A DNA stretch of 64,000 bases, taken from contig NC_044925.1 of the NCBI RefSeq assembly GCF_003576645.1, forward strand, positions 10,382,550 to 10,446,549, given 5' to 3'. Source of the stretch: Ipomoea triloba. Its lineage: Eukaryota > Streptophyta > Magnoliopsida > Solanales > Convolvulaceae. This document shows, in pieces, positions 1 to 11,072 of the stretch (positions are counted from its first letter, which is position 1; every line of letters starts with the position of its first letter). The notes below the pieces were generated by a model that was given only the letters and a program-made list of their open reading frames with translations, was not told the DNA's origin and did not search any database. A program made the position numbers and the translations under genes.

Positions 1-150
1 AGTATTATTGTTGCGGCTGTGACGGTGTGCCACAGCCGCAGCAGTATTATTGTTGCGGCTGTAACGGTGTGCCACAACCGCAGCAGTATATATAACATAT
101 ATATATATACTGCTGCGACTGCGGCACCGCGCCGCAGCCCGTCGCAGGTT
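1..150. repeat. Tandem 42-bp hairpin-forming repeat
   Basis: Two nearly identical 42-bp units (starting at 1 and 43) are followed by a diverged, partly inverted continuation to about 150. Each unit contains the self-complementary arms GCGGCTGTG and CACAGCCGC, so each can fold into a hairpin. A short TA run separates the units from the third part. It could be the subterminal region of a DNA transposon cut by the window edge. No terminal motif is visible. Confidence 0.5.
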
Positions 151-326
151 TTATATATATACAGTATATATAAATTGATTATATATATTTCAATACTAGG
201 GTTTGTGATTTATATATGCGTTGTTTTGATATTTTTTTATTCTAATTTGTATGTGTTTTTGATATATTATTTGTGAATCATTGTTATAGTTTTGAGTATT
301 GTAAGGTTTATATTTAATTTGCAGTT

Positions 327-857
327 ATGGCTCGCTTGCGTTTAATAACTCGTACTGAAAGAAGGAAAAGATGTGTAGCTGTGTTGCGTATATGGTTGGA
401 TATATGTTCTTCTGTGACTTCATTATTTATAATGATAATGTATATTTTGAAAATTTTGTGTTCTAATAAAAAACGAATGAAATCTTATATTATTAATGTT
501 TTAGGGTCTCGAGAATATATGTTACGAACAGTCTATTCTTGTGATGAAAAATGCATATCTCAACTTAGGATGAATCGACATGCTTTTGTAAAGTTATGTA
601 CAATGTCACAAACTGTAGGAAGAGTAAGGCCAACAAGAAATATGCTTGTTGATGAGCAAGTAGCAATATTTTTACATATTATTGCTCATCATATAAAAAA
701 TAGGATCATTCAAAATAATTTTCAAAGGTCAGGTGAAACTATTAGTCGATACTTTAATGTAGTATTAAATGCTGTATTGAAACTCCGGAATCATTTATTC
801 AAAGATCCTGAACCAGTTCTAGCTACATCAACAGATCATATATGGAAATGGTTTAAG
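327..857 (+). pseudogene. PIF/Harbinger transposase, N-terminal part (DUF8040-like)
   Basis: The ORF opens at an ATG just after a TTTGCAG acceptor-like site. It carries the helix-rich region typical of the N-terminus of plant PIF/Harbinger (ALP1-like) transposases: residues about 70-175, with NRHAFVKLC, the VDEQVAIFLHIIAHH stretch, and SGETISRYFNVVLNAVLKL, ending in DHIWKWFK. In this family WKWFK is followed by an intron and then the DDE nuclease domain. Here a GT follows (reading continues to a stop at 899) but the DDE part is absent: the sequence passes straight into a piece of the element's second ORF. The copy is therefore internally deleted and cannot encode an active nuclease. Confidence 0.75.
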
Positions 858-972
858 GTACTTAAACCTATCCCCTATATCATGATTTATAACAAATAAC
901 TACTGAATATATATTTAATAATATAAACCCTAATGGGCTTATCTATAAACGGGCTTTAGGGTTTAACAACTA

Positions 973-1757
973 CCATAAAAGCTAAGCCACATATTGAGAG
1001 TAGAATTAAAACTTTGGAAAAAGAATGGGGCATTATTCATGATATGGTGCAAGGTAAAGACACTAGTGGGTTCGGTTGGAATGAGCACTGGCACATGGTT
1101 TATGCTGAAGATGCAATTTGAGATTCATACTTAATTGTAAGTATTTACCATTTGTTTTACTTATATTTATTTTTATTAATGTATACGTACTAATAATTTA
1201 CTTTATATGTTTATTGTAGAGCCATAAAGAAGCTACACCTTTTAGATCAAGAAGCTTTAGGTTTTATAATGAGTTATTTACAATATATTCTAAAGATCGT
1301 GCAACTGGAAAAGATGCACAGACAGCGGATGATGTAGTTGAAGAAATACAAGCTGAAAAACAACATGATATAAGAGTTGATACAGATGATAGTGCATTTG
1401 TTGGTTTGGATGATTTTGATTTCATGAGTACACAGGTTGAGCCACAAAATGATGGAAAAAAAAAGAAGTAATTGAAGTAAGAGAAAAAGGACTAATGATG
1501 AAGCTATCGAGATATGTGCTGAGAGTATGCTTAATGCTGCGAAGCTAATAAGCAATACAATGTCAGAAGTTGGTAAGAACTTGTCTGATGGCCTTCAATA
1601 TGATCGTGATATGGATATGTTTCAGAAGCTTGATCGTGTATTACAAGAGGTCGATGGTTTGACTTTAGATGAAATGGACCTTGTTTCGTTAAAGCTCACT
1701 GATCATCCTAATAAAGTCGCTTTTTTCCTCAGTCTTGATCCTGATCGAAGACTATAG
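973..1757 (+). pseudogene. Harbinger-associated Myb/SANT-like ORF, broken
   Basis: Reads AKPHIESRIKTLEKEWG, then GKDTSGFGWNEHWHMV, the Myb/SANT-like DNA-binding ORF that accompanies PIF/Harbinger transposases and resembles plant L10-interacting MYB-type proteins. A GTAAGT donor near 1138 and a TTGTAG acceptor near 1219 bound an intron; the next exon continues SHKEATPFRSRSFRFYNELF. A TGA replaces the expected Trp codon (DAI*DSY). A shift in the A-run near 1456-1466 moves the reading into the frame holding MLNAAKLISNTMSEVG and ending LTDHPNKVAFFLSLDPDRRL at 1757. It is inactive: one nonsense codon plus one frameshift. With the preceding fragment it forms one deleted Harbinger element. Confidence 0.7.
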
Positions 1758-1770
1758 TGGATCAGAAGAT

Positions 1771-1940
1771 TTCTTGCTGGCCATTAATCATTATTCATAT
1801 TTATATTTTATGTTCTTGCTGGCCATTAATCATTATTCATATTTATATTTTATGAACATTGCTACTATCATTGAATTGTTTTCAGTATTTTGTTTTAACA
1901 TTGCTACTATCATTGAATTGTTTTCAGTATTTTGTTTTAA
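1771..1940. repeat. Two consecutive 42-bp tandem duplications
   Basis: A unit starting TTCTTGCTGGCC occurs at 1771 and 1813, and a second unit starting AACATTGCTACT occurs at 1855 and 1897. Both have a period of 42 bp and copies that are nearly identical. They lie just after the Harbinger Myb ORF, in its former 3' region. Confidence 0.8.
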
Positions 1941-2168
1941 AAAACTTATGTTATTCTTCTTCTGAATATTAATAAATGTTCTTACAATATATTGATTAGC
2001 AGTTGATTATGAAAATTATTTGAATTTTAATTCATACATAAATTCCATCATGTATAAACATTCTTGAATAACTGATGATCCAAATCTAACGTAGTTTTAA
2101 GTCACATAAGTCAAAACTCAAAAGGATTCAATAATGAATCGTCTTCAAAGAATATTAGATTCCATTAT

Positions 2169-2170
2169 AC

Positions 2171-2220
<50 letters not shown>
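2169..2220. repeat. (AAT)n microsatellite
   Basis: Uninterrupted AAT/TAA trinucleotide run of about 17 copies in AT-rich noncoding DNA. From 1941 to 2796 nothing else coding is supported. Confidence 0.9.
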
Positions 2221-2221
<1 letters not shown>

Positions 2222-2269
2222 TTTTGTACAAGGGCATTTATGTCTTTTAAATATATATTCCATTTCTAT

Positions 2270-2430
2270 TTCTTCTGCGAACCAAACGCTGGAATACAAT
2301 TACCAAGTGTATTTCTTCCGCGAACCAAACGCTGATATACAATTCATATTCTATTCCTTACATATTCCATTCTCTATGGAATAGTATTCCTATTCCCTTA
2401 AAATTAATTCCGTGAATCAAACATGCTGTT
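2270..2430. mobile_element. Possible PIF/Harbinger (Tourist-like) terminal sequence
   Basis: Contains repeated GCGAACCAAACGCTG and, near 2410-2428, CCGTGAATCAAACATGCTG followed by TTA. The reverse complement has the GTTTGATTCACGGAAT-type terminus seen in Tourist and Harbinger elements, which insert at TTA/TAA. A matching left terminus was not found, so this could be the far end of the Harbinger relic upstream or a separate MITE. Confidence 0.35.
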
Positions 2431-2796
2431 ATGGCTACAAAAAAAGAGACAAGATCAAAATGAAACTGTACTAGGTGATGGTGTATGTTATTTTGTATAT
2501 TAATGAGAATGAAGTTGTTTATGGTGATTTGCAGATTATTATTTCTTTTTAATAACCCGATGCCCATTAGTTTAGAAATTTGATTATTGGTATATGCCAT
2601 GTATAATGCTAAAAAAAAATCATTGTTTTAAACTGGAATATAAAAGACAAGTACAAAAGCAAAAAGCCACAAAAGTCCAAAAGCCCAAAACCACAATTGT
2701 TAACATATTCTTGTGGAATGCACCTTCTTCCTAATGTTTGCAATGTTATGGCTAGAAGGGATAGTTGTGGACAGTATAAAAACATTTTAGTTTATA

Positions 2797-3025
2797 CTCC
2801 CTCTGTCCCATTTTATGTGTCGGGTTCGGTTAACGAGACTCGACTGAAGTTATTTTTAATTTATTTTTTCATAATATTAAATTTAGTATTAATATACAAA
2901 ATTTATATATTTACAAACTACAATAAAAGTACTATTAAACACAAAAAATTAAATTTAAAAATAAGTAAAAAATAATAAAGAAAATAAACAAAGAAGAACG
3001 ATTGATTTGACCAATGAATAGTAAG
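2797..3025 (+). mobile_element. Truncated Stowaway (Tc1/mariner) MITE
   Basis: Begins directly after a TA dinucleotide with CTCCCTCTGTCCCATT, the consensus terminus of plant Stowaway MITEs. The matching inverted terminus is missing; the sequence changes near 3025 into the internal region of a gypsy element, which probably removed it. Confidence 0.6.
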
Positions 3026-3030
3026 TATAG

Positions 3031-3499
3031 TAAGTAGTTAGCTAGCTACGCAGTTAGTATAGCAGCTACCCAAGTCCTATCCAGCAATTCCTAACATCCA
3101 CTTCGTCATGCTCATCAACCAAGTATCTTAACTATGGCATAACAGTTAGGAACGCACTATACTATCATGCTTACTCACAACAATTATAAGCAATGATTAA
3201 CGCACATAAAGATACACAAATATTGATCAAAGCATTCTAAAATCGGGAGATTTCGCGAAATACAGATGATGAGGTGCCCCTTTCTGACGCTGCCTGGTCT
3301 CCAGCTCCGCTTCAGAAGCTCACACTTAGACTCAGTTGAACAAGCTGTTTAGGTCAGTCTTAGCAAACTTAGGTTGACTCGAACTTGGGCTTTGAAAATC
3401 GAATTCTCTGAATTTCAATCCTAGACCTACAAACGAGACCACACAACCTAGGCTTCGACCTGATTCCCAAAAGGTTCAACATAGGCTCTGATACCACTT
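3031..3499 (-). mobile_element. Ty3/gypsy internal leader next to a long LTR
   Basis: Noncoding sequence following the primer-binding site on the minus strand of a gypsy-type element. It has no gag reading frame before the element is cut near 3030, so the copy consists of an LTR plus about 470 bp of internal sequence. Confidence 0.5.
3485..3496 (-). promoter_or_regulatory. Primer-binding site, initiator Met tRNA
   Basis: The plus strand reads GCTCTGATACCA, the 3' end of plant initiator tRNA-Met, so the minus strand carries its complement TGGTATCAGAGC four bases inside the LTR. This fixes the element's orientation as minus. Confidence 0.8.
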
Positions 3500-3842
3500 T
3501 GTAACACCCCGGACCTACCTTCCCGTACATCCAGGGCATTACCGCCACACCTAGAGAGAGAGTTCTATCATTTAGCGATAAACCTCACTCTAGGTGCACA
3601 GGCTAAAGGAAACTCTTCTAACCACAACAACCACCCAACAGATACTTAAGCACTTTTATACATATCAGCTGAAAAACTTAATTAAGCAAAATATACATTC
3701 TTGCAGTTATATATACATGAGATTGCCCCTCGGGCCAAAATACCGATCAAGGTTCAACTACGACCCAACTAGTCATGCCTAACCATCACTAAGGCTACAA
3801 AAAGTATGTACACAAAAACAAGAACTCCCAAGAACTCGACGT

Positions 3843-4280
3843 CTAGTCAATCATAGAGTACACGGGGCCGGTGAACTCTCCCCAGACCAGGTGCCACTCC
3901 CCCTCGTACCAGGTAATATGGTCCAAAAACCGAGAGGTGGTTATGACCATCGACCACTCCTCCCAATAGTCCCGAGGGCTAGGGTCCCAAGGGTGAGGGT
4001 AGTGCACTATGAACTCAAGGGATTCGCTACCATTTAAAGGCTCTATGGGGTAAAAGCCATAAGGAGCCTGGACCTCATCCATAACAGGGCAAGAAACAAA
4101 AGGGGCCAACGGAGCTACAAGAGTATCTGGGTTGACGGGAGCTACAGGAGCATAACCAGGTGTGTATGGGTCTTCACCCTCCATCATCTGTATGTACACG
4201 TCGTAATCCATGCCTTCACAAACATACTCTGGTGAACTTTCGGAATTCACCGGGCTACAGGAACTGACACTAGATTGCAT
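3843..4280 (-). CDS. Small ORF inside the gypsy LTR, function unknown
   Basis: A 145-codon ORF starting MQSSVSSCSPVNSESS, proline- and acidic-rich, with GMDYDVYIQMMEGEDPY and a Trp-rich C-terminus (YWEEWSMVITTS, WYEGEWHLVWGEF). It has no domain I recognise and no signal or membrane segment. Its place in a long LTR suggests an element-derived reading frame without a known role. It is intact in this copy, but coding status is unproven. Confidence 0.35.
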   Translation of the reverse strand: MQSSVSSCSPVNSESSPEYVCEGMDYDVYIQMMEGEDPYTPGYAPVAPVNPDTLVAPLAPFVSCPVMDEVQAPYGFYPIEPLNGSESLEFIVHYPHPWDPSPRDYWEEWSMVITTSRFLDHITWYEGEWHLVWGEFTGPVYSMID

Positions 4281-5605
4281 CTGTTAGAAACCCAGTGAAG
4301 TGTAGTTAGCGCGACGGCTAAGTAAGGATATCCGCGGGTTATTCAAAACTAAATAAAGGTTTTGTAAAAATTGTTACATAGAAAACCCTATACCTTACTC
4401 ATCTGCAAAGATTCTTCCTACAACAGTTATAAATAGCAACTTGCATACACTATGAGCAAAATTCAATAACGTCTCATATCATTTTCCCTCTTGACAAGGT
4501 CATTTGGTAATCATTTACATACCCAATAATATATTGTTAAACAATTAAGCATACTAGTAAGAAGTAGAAAACATAAATCACACATCTTGCTTGTAATCAC
4601 CTTAGTAGAAAAACCTTTCCCTCATAATGAAATTCTCATCACTTTCCACTCTTCAAAGAGAGAGATCACCCACAACCTTTGGGTACTTAAATACTTGTCA
4701 CATCTTTCTTCCCGTAGCTACGGCGTAACTACATTCACATTTCAAAATTTCACTTAGTCCTAGATAGAAAGTGTGAGGCCTTTGGAGTTCTTTCTCGACT
4801 TTTGACCATTTGGATCGTTGAACTCGGGTTCAGTGGTCATCGCCCGGTCTAATACTGATCCCCTGGACTTATAGGAGCGTTGGAATGATTCCTAGCTAGC
4901 CTCACTAGGTTCATAAGAACGACACCTACCCGAACATAGAGTGACTATACTTAAGTGTGCACACCCCCGTAGGAGTACCTTTTCCTTCCGGGTGATATAG
5001 TACTCGACGAATAGACTTCGCCCACAGTATGATTGATCATACACATAACTACCATGCGGGATAGGCATTTTAAGCTCATATTTATCCCGTAGGTTAACAA
5101 GATCCTTCACCACTTTTACTAGCACTAAGGTTTGAAAACAATTTTCTACTCTTTCCCTTTCTTGCATTGAAAATATTTTAGACATACTTGGGTCCATTCC
5201 AATACTCGGTAATTAATTCTCCCTTTAACCCAATTCAAAAATTCTCCTTTTCTTTGCAAAACACTTGGATAATTCACTAACAACCTTTCACAATGGTAAT
5301 TCAAGTGTAACAATTCTACACTTTCAACCCCACATCTTTCACATAAGTCTCATATTTGACACATACATCTCAATGCATATAACATATACACTTCCCAACC
5401 TCAACATAGGCATAACACGTAACATATATTTATTCTTTACAAGCACATAATGCTACTTCCTTATACTATTTATAAGTTCACCCATATGTAACACTACCTA
5501 CATAACACATATGCCTAACTACATAGTATTATTCTTCTTACTAACAACATATCTAATTATGGTTTATACATACCATATACTATACACAAAATGTGACATT
5601 TTACC

Positions 5606-5648
<43 letters not shown>

Positions 5649-5755
5649 CGGCACACACACACACCTATATCTATATATATATACACGACACACACACACT
5701 TACCTACATACACCCACACGTCACACACATATATATATATATACATAGATACATA
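5606..5755. repeat. Compound TA/CA microsatellite
   Basis: Alternating (TA)n and (CA)n blocks inside the gypsy LTR. They create long artificial reading frames of Tyr-Ile or Thr-His repeats that are not genes. Confidence 0.9.
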
Positions 5756-6754
5756 ATTTCTCTTCTTTCTAGTATATATATTCCTATCATATTCTTGTTA
5801 CACAACTAAGGCAAAATCTTCACATAACACATAGGTTTTCATGTTCACAAGTTAACCACAAACCATAACATAGCTATCAATTATCTAGTTTCAACAACCT
5901 CAACCAATTAAAGGGATTCCTTACCTCAACCGGGTTTCTAATTTCGTAGAAGATCCTTGGAGTTGATTTTCCCCAATTTCACCTTAAAACCCTAAAATTC
6001 CATCAACAACATAACACATGATTTTAAGAAATCTTAACTTAGATTCATGTTCTAGGATGGAAAATAAAACTATCTACCGAATAAAATTGGAGTTTTACCG
6101 AATATTTTGAGACTTGTGTGGAAATCTTGGCTATGGAGTGTTGAAGCTTGAAGAAGAAGATGAAGATCCCACTCTACTCCCTCCCTCTCTCTATTTTCGG
6201 CCACAATGAAGAAGAAGGGAAAAAAATTGCTTAAATATTTACCCACTTGGTTGACTAGTCTTCTCCCAACACATGGTGGATAATTGTGACAAGTGTCACC
6301 TCTCTATGGTTTGATCTTAGAAATATCTTAGCTTAGACTGATCGGGATTAAATCAGATGAATTCTCGGTAGAAACTAATTTAATTCAAATAATTTTCGAA
6401 ACCAAAAATTTATTCCAGACTGAAACTTAAAATTGGGCTAGGTTCGGTACACCGCGAAATTTCGCGATGTACGATCAAAAATAAATTTTTGCTGTTATGG
6501 GCTAATTTAATTAAATAGAAAATTCAAGAATAATAGTATGGTGTCTAATAATTCATTTCCTAGGATAATCGGGTCCAAATACCAGCTCCTAAAATTCTTA
6601 CGGTTCGTGATCGGGACGTGGATCGCAGCTTATTAATAACTAGTCTCACTTATAAAAATCCTTCTGAAGTATCGAGAGATCGTCTCATAAATGTCATAGC
6701 CTAAAACAAATATTTTTCGAACCCTAAACTTATCGGAATAGACGAGGGGTTACA

Positions 6755-7418
6755 AGTCACTAGACTTGTCTTTGGCCTCTTTTACCAACTTTATTATCTT
6801 GTGATAAATCTTTAAAGGATGTGTCTTCATGTTGTCTCTATTTTGTTGCATCCTCACCATTAGGTATACCTTAATATTTTCACACATCGTCATAATTCCA
6901 TTGTCCCTGAACTGTAAGATTGAGCTATTCCATGATTCACACAGGTTGTTTAATAGAATATCACAATTTGGAAAAGAGCTAAAGAAAGCCCTGTTGTAAT
7001 GGTGTGGTTCCCTCGCAGAAACCTAATCAGCTGCTTTGGGATTAAGTTTTCTCAACTCTTCCATTCTAGTCAAGTATTCAGGTACAATAGTGGCTCTACA
7101 AGTTGCCAACAATTGTTGCTTTAATAATTGTCCTGAGAATTCATCTTTAACAAAATTAGAATGCATATGTCTCACACAAAACCTATGTTCTACTCCTGAC
7201 AGTTGCTCCTCACAGTAGGCAACAAACCTTTTTGCTTGTCTGAGATGATGGTCCAAGAATTAAAATTTTCAAATCTTAGTTTAACAATTCTAAAAGCCAT
7301 GCTCATATCTCTTCAAGTTTCCCTTCTACAATGGCAAATACAATTGGGAACATTGCATTATTCGCATCAACACCGACTCCAGTTAACTAATTTAATACCT
7401 AAGCCTTTCAAAACTTAG
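6755..7418 (-). pseudogene. Mutator-like (MULE) transposase relic
   Basis: Read on the minus strand it gives, in order: GVDANNAMFPIVFAIVEGK (start of the MULE DDE domain), LRQAKRFVAYCEEQLSGVEHRFCVRHMHSNF (the conserved CxxH region), LRKLNPKAAD, and then CDILLNNLCESWNSSILQFRDNGIMTMCENIK near 6890-6960. These are family hallmarks of plant MURA-type transposases. Several stops break it, including one after LNPKAAD, and it is cut at 6755 by the gypsy LTR insertion. The zinc knuckle expected further downstream and the N-terminus are absent. It is nonfunctional. Confidence 0.75.
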
Positions 7419-7600
7419 CTTTACTATATAAAAAAATATATTATAAGCCTTTGTCTTTGATATTTTTAGGCTAATTTAGTATTTATTTTGTTAAATTAAA
7501 AATTTTGGCATGTTTAATCTAGTATGTAATCTAATTCTAAAGTTTATTATTAATTAATTGAGTATATGCTTACAACATCTTTAGTTCATGGAATGAATTT
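7419..7600. other. AT-rich noncoding flank
   Basis: No gene or repeat boundary supported. It leads directly into the tandem array. Confidence 0.5.
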
Positions 7601-8388
7601 TGAAAGAATATGAATGTTATTTCATAAGGAATGTAATAAATAAGGAATAAACTCTATTCCATTGTTTGATTTACTCAATGAATAGACTTCAGAAATTGTA
7701 TTACACTGTTTCATTACTTTAATACATATTAATGGAATAAGTATTCAACAGCCATAAAAATCATTTATATTAAATGTTATATATATGTGTGCGCAAATAA
7801 CAACAATAACAAGTATTATTATTGTGCCCGTGGGGATTGATTTTTGCTTTTTGTTTTCCGGGGCTCCGCCCTTCCTTTTATAAAAAAAAAACAAGAATTA
7901 TTATTATTATTGTTAGTAAAATGAATTGGCATATATATATATATGCGGCCACATTTGAACAAGTTTCTATATATATATATATATATATACACACACATAT
8001 ATTAGTTCTTTAATTGGCATATGAAAGAATATGAATGTTATTTCATAAGGAATGTAATAAATAAGGAATAAACTCTATTCCATTGTTTGATTTACTCAAT
8101 GAATAGACTTCAGAAATTGTATTACACTGTTTCATTAATTTAAGAAATATTAATGGAATAAGTATTCAAAAGACATAAAAATCATTTATATTAAATGTTA
8201 TATATATGTGTGCGCAAATAACAACAATAACAAGTATTATTATTGTGCCCGTGGGGATTGATTTTTGCTTTTTGTTTTCCGGGGCTCCGCCCTTCCTTTT
8301 ATAAAAAAAAAACAAGAATTATTATTATTATTGTTAGTAAAATGAATTGGCATATATATATATATGCGGCCACATTTGAACAAGTTTC

Positions 8389-8420
<32 letters not shown>

Positions 8421-8811
8421 TATATTAGTTCTTTAATTGGCATATGAAAGAATATGAATGTTATTTCATAAGGAATGTAATAAATAAGGAATAAACTCTA
8501 TTCCATTGTTTGATTTACTCAATGAATAGACTTCAGAAATTGTATTACACTGTTTCATTAATTTAAGAAATATTAATGGAATAAGTATTCAAAAGACATA
8601 AAAATCATTTATATTAAATGTTATATATATGTGTGCGCAAATAACAACAATAACAAGTATTATTATTGTGCCCGTGGGGATTGATTTTTGCTTTTTGTTT
8701 TCCGGGGCTCCGCCCTTCCTTTTATAAAAAAAAAACAAGAATTATTATTATTATTGTTAGTAAAATGAATTGGCATATATATATATATGCGGCCACATTT
8801 GAACAAGTTTC

Positions 8812-8843
<32 letters not shown>

Positions 8844-9236
8844 TATATTAGTTCTTTAATTGGCATATGAAAGAATATGAATGTTATTTCATAAGGAATG
8901 TAATAAATAAGGAATAAACTCTATTCCATTGTTTGATTTACTCAATGAATAGACTTCAGAAATTGTATTACACTGTTTCATTAATTTAAGAAATATTAAT
9001 GGAATAAGTATTCAAAAGACATAAAAATCATTTATATTAAATGTTATATATATGTGTGCGCAAATAACAACAATAACAAGTATTATTATTGTGCCCGTGG
9101 GGATTGATTTTTGCTTTTTGTTTTCCGGGGCTCCGCCCTTCCTTTTATAAAAAAAAAAAACAAGAATTATTATTATTATTGTTAGTAAAATGAATTGGCA
9201 TATATATATATATGCGGCCACATTTGAACAAGTTTC

Positions 9237-9270
<34 letters not shown>

Positions 9271-9295
9271 TATATTAGTTCTTTAATTGGCATAT
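7601..9295. repeat. Four tandem copies of a ~423-bp MITE-like unit
   Basis: Units begin TGAAAGAATATGAATG at 7601, 8022, 8445 and 8868 (periods 421, 423, 423; the last is about 428). Copies are almost identical. Differences are a few bases in unit 1 and length changes in an A-run and in a TA run. Each unit holds paired GGAATG/ATTCC-type sequences like those of Tourist-type MITEs, a GC-rich TTCCGGGGCTCCGCCC block, and a (TA)n-(CA)n tail. The 61-67 codon ORFs inside are repeat artefacts. Very recent head-to-tail amplification, or assembly expansion, is implied. Confidence 0.85.
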
Positions 9296-9631
9296 AATCA
9301 AACAAATAGTGTATGCATGCCTATTAATGTGAAATTATGTGGAGTAAAGAAACAAAAGAGGAAAAGGAATACAATGATGCATTGGACGACGTGTGAAGAA
9401 AATGAAATACATGCATGGAACGTGTGTAACTGTGTAAGTGTGGAAAATGGGAAAATGGAGTATATGAACGTGTAATCATGTGAAAGTGGAAGCAAAAAAT
9501 TAGGGGAATTAATGCATGCAAAATGTGAAGGTGTGGTGTCGCAAACAACGTGACCTCAATAGAAATAGTCGTCAGTATGATGTACAAATTGAAGTTTCAG
9601 AAATACAAAGACAAATATACATTTAAGAAGG
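9296..9631. other. Noncoding interval
   Basis: Purine-rich sequence with no supported gene, repeat boundary or regulatory site. Confidence 0.5.
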
Positions 9632-9999
9632 TGTTGCGAAAAAATTTCAATACAAGGAAAGATTGATGTACTATCTGGAGAAATAAACTTCACTTTATAT
9701 TAGTACAAGCTGTATTAAAATTCATGTTGGTTACAGTTTGTTTAGTTGGCAGAGGTAGTTCAAACTGTACTTGTAAACTTTTTCATAAATTTATTTTATG
9801 AGGTTAATGTTTAAATAGGTGGTAGACCTAGTTTTGTAATTCGTTGAACCTTGTAATTGTAAACACCAGTGGGTTGATCTTAAGTGGAAAAGTTTTCGAG
9901 CATGGCCCCGCAGATTAGGAGGTGTTCTCCAACTGCGTTATCAAATTCAGCTGTGTACTTACTTTGACACTTCCTTCATATCTGCATTACAAAATTTCA
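9632..9999 (+). mobile_element. Copia-type 5' LTR (368 bp)
   Basis: Starts TGTTGCGAAAAAATTTC and ends TTACAAAATTTCA, followed after one base by a Met-tRNA primer site and the start of a copia gag. No 3' LTR is present in the window. Confidence 0.6.
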
Positions 10000-10001
10000 A
10001 T

Positions 10002-10013
10002 TGGTATCAGAAC
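10002..10013 (+). promoter_or_regulatory. Primer-binding site of copia element
   Basis: TGGTATCAGAAC resembles the complement of the initiator Met tRNA 3' end and lies two bases past the LTR. Confidence 0.7.
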
Positions 10014-10069
10014 AGTGTTGTTTAATTTGCTAACGAGATCCTAGGGATACTCGAATGTTGTTTTGCAGA

Positions 10070-10350
10070 ATGGAAGAGGGTGCCTCAATTTCACGATCAC
10101 CATTATAGAAAGGAGTAAGCAACTATGCTTATTAGAAGGCCAGGATGAAAGCATTTATAAAATCTTTGGATGAAGAATGTTGGGATGCCGTTGAAAATAC
10201 TTGGACTCCACCCATGATGACGGTCAAGAATGAATAAAGGAAAAAACCCCTTAGCCAATGGACAACGAACGAAATGAAACAATCATCAGCAAACAATAGA
10301 GCCATGAATGCTATTCACAATGCATTTGGACCAGATCAAATGGAACCCTA
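10070..10350 (+). pseudogene. Copia gag N-terminus, nonsense-mutated
   Basis: A single reading frame from ATG at 10070 gives MEEGASISRSP, SNYAYWKARMKAFIKSLDEECWDAVE and NRAMNAIHNAFGPDQMEPY, the N-terminal gag (DUF4219/UBN2-like) of plant copia elements. The frame is continuous but holds three stop codons. It ends at a (TA)n tract, beyond which no gag sequence continues. Confidence 0.7.
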
Positions 10351-10418
<68 letters not shown>

Positions 10419-10440
10419 TTATTTATTTATTTATTTACAT
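10351..10440. repeat. (TA)n-(TTTA)n microsatellite
   Basis: About 60 bp of TA followed by TTTA repeats, at the breakpoint of the truncated copia gag. Confidence 0.9.
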
Positions 10441-11062
10441 GAATGTTATTTTATTCTTGATCTATTCGATATTTTTATGAACCAATATTTATGTTTCTAA
10501 TTCAATATTTAATTGCCTATGGCTATAAGACATTAGATGCCAACTTAAGATTACTTGCCAGCTGCCATTTGCCAAATAGTATTATCATTGTATATTTGTA
10601 TGTATCCCTGTGCATCGGACAGGTTTGGGCGGTTCGGATATTCGAACCGCCCACCCGATCGGTTTTCGAATTGTCAATTTTAACTCCTATCCTTTTATTT
10701 TACACAGGTAATTTTGCGGATATTGGCAATTCAAATTTTGGACGGTTCGGGTTATTCGTATTCGGATTTTGGTTGACTTCGGGTTCACAAAAAAATATAA
10801 AATAAAAAAACTAAAACAATAAACTTAAGTACTTAATATAAAACTTGTACATATTCTGTAATCTTAATAATATCATTATCATTAATGGCAAATTACAAAT
10901 AATCCAAAAAGCAATAGCCATAATAATATTATCACATTAAATAGGAGACTAAATATAGAAAAACAATAGTTAAAACCACTAACTATAGAAACATTCTCGG
11001 ATATAATTTTGAAACTTAATAAAATTTAATGTCCGAAAAATGCCAAGAATATAATAATGACC
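10441..11062. other. Noncoding; possible hAT-like remnant
   Basis: Contains GGGCGGTTCGG and GGACGGTTCGGG blocks (10626-10770) of the kind found near ends of plant hAT-type elements, but no terminal repeats or target duplication could be defined. The rest is AT-rich. Confidence 0.3.
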
Positions 11063-11072
11063 AAAATATTTT

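Larger units (their letters stand above)
3500..6754 (-). mobile_element. Long (3.26 kb) Ty3/gypsy LTR, Tekay/Del-like
   Basis: Bounded by TGTAAC at 3500 and GTTACA at 6754, with a primer-binding site just outside the low-coordinate end. An LTR above 3 kb with a TGTAACACCCCG-type terminus fits Tekay/Del chromoviruses; the lineage is inferred because no pol domain is present. It contains a 145-codon ORF and a TA/CA microsatellite. It interrupts a MULE transposase relic whose sequence resumes immediately at 6755; the flanking pentamer AGTCA is on that side, and the other flank is lost. Confidence 0.65.

Noticed and set aside
2358..2600. 80-codon minus-strand ORF
   Set aside because: Low complexity, no family resemblance, overlaps a Tourist-like terminus.
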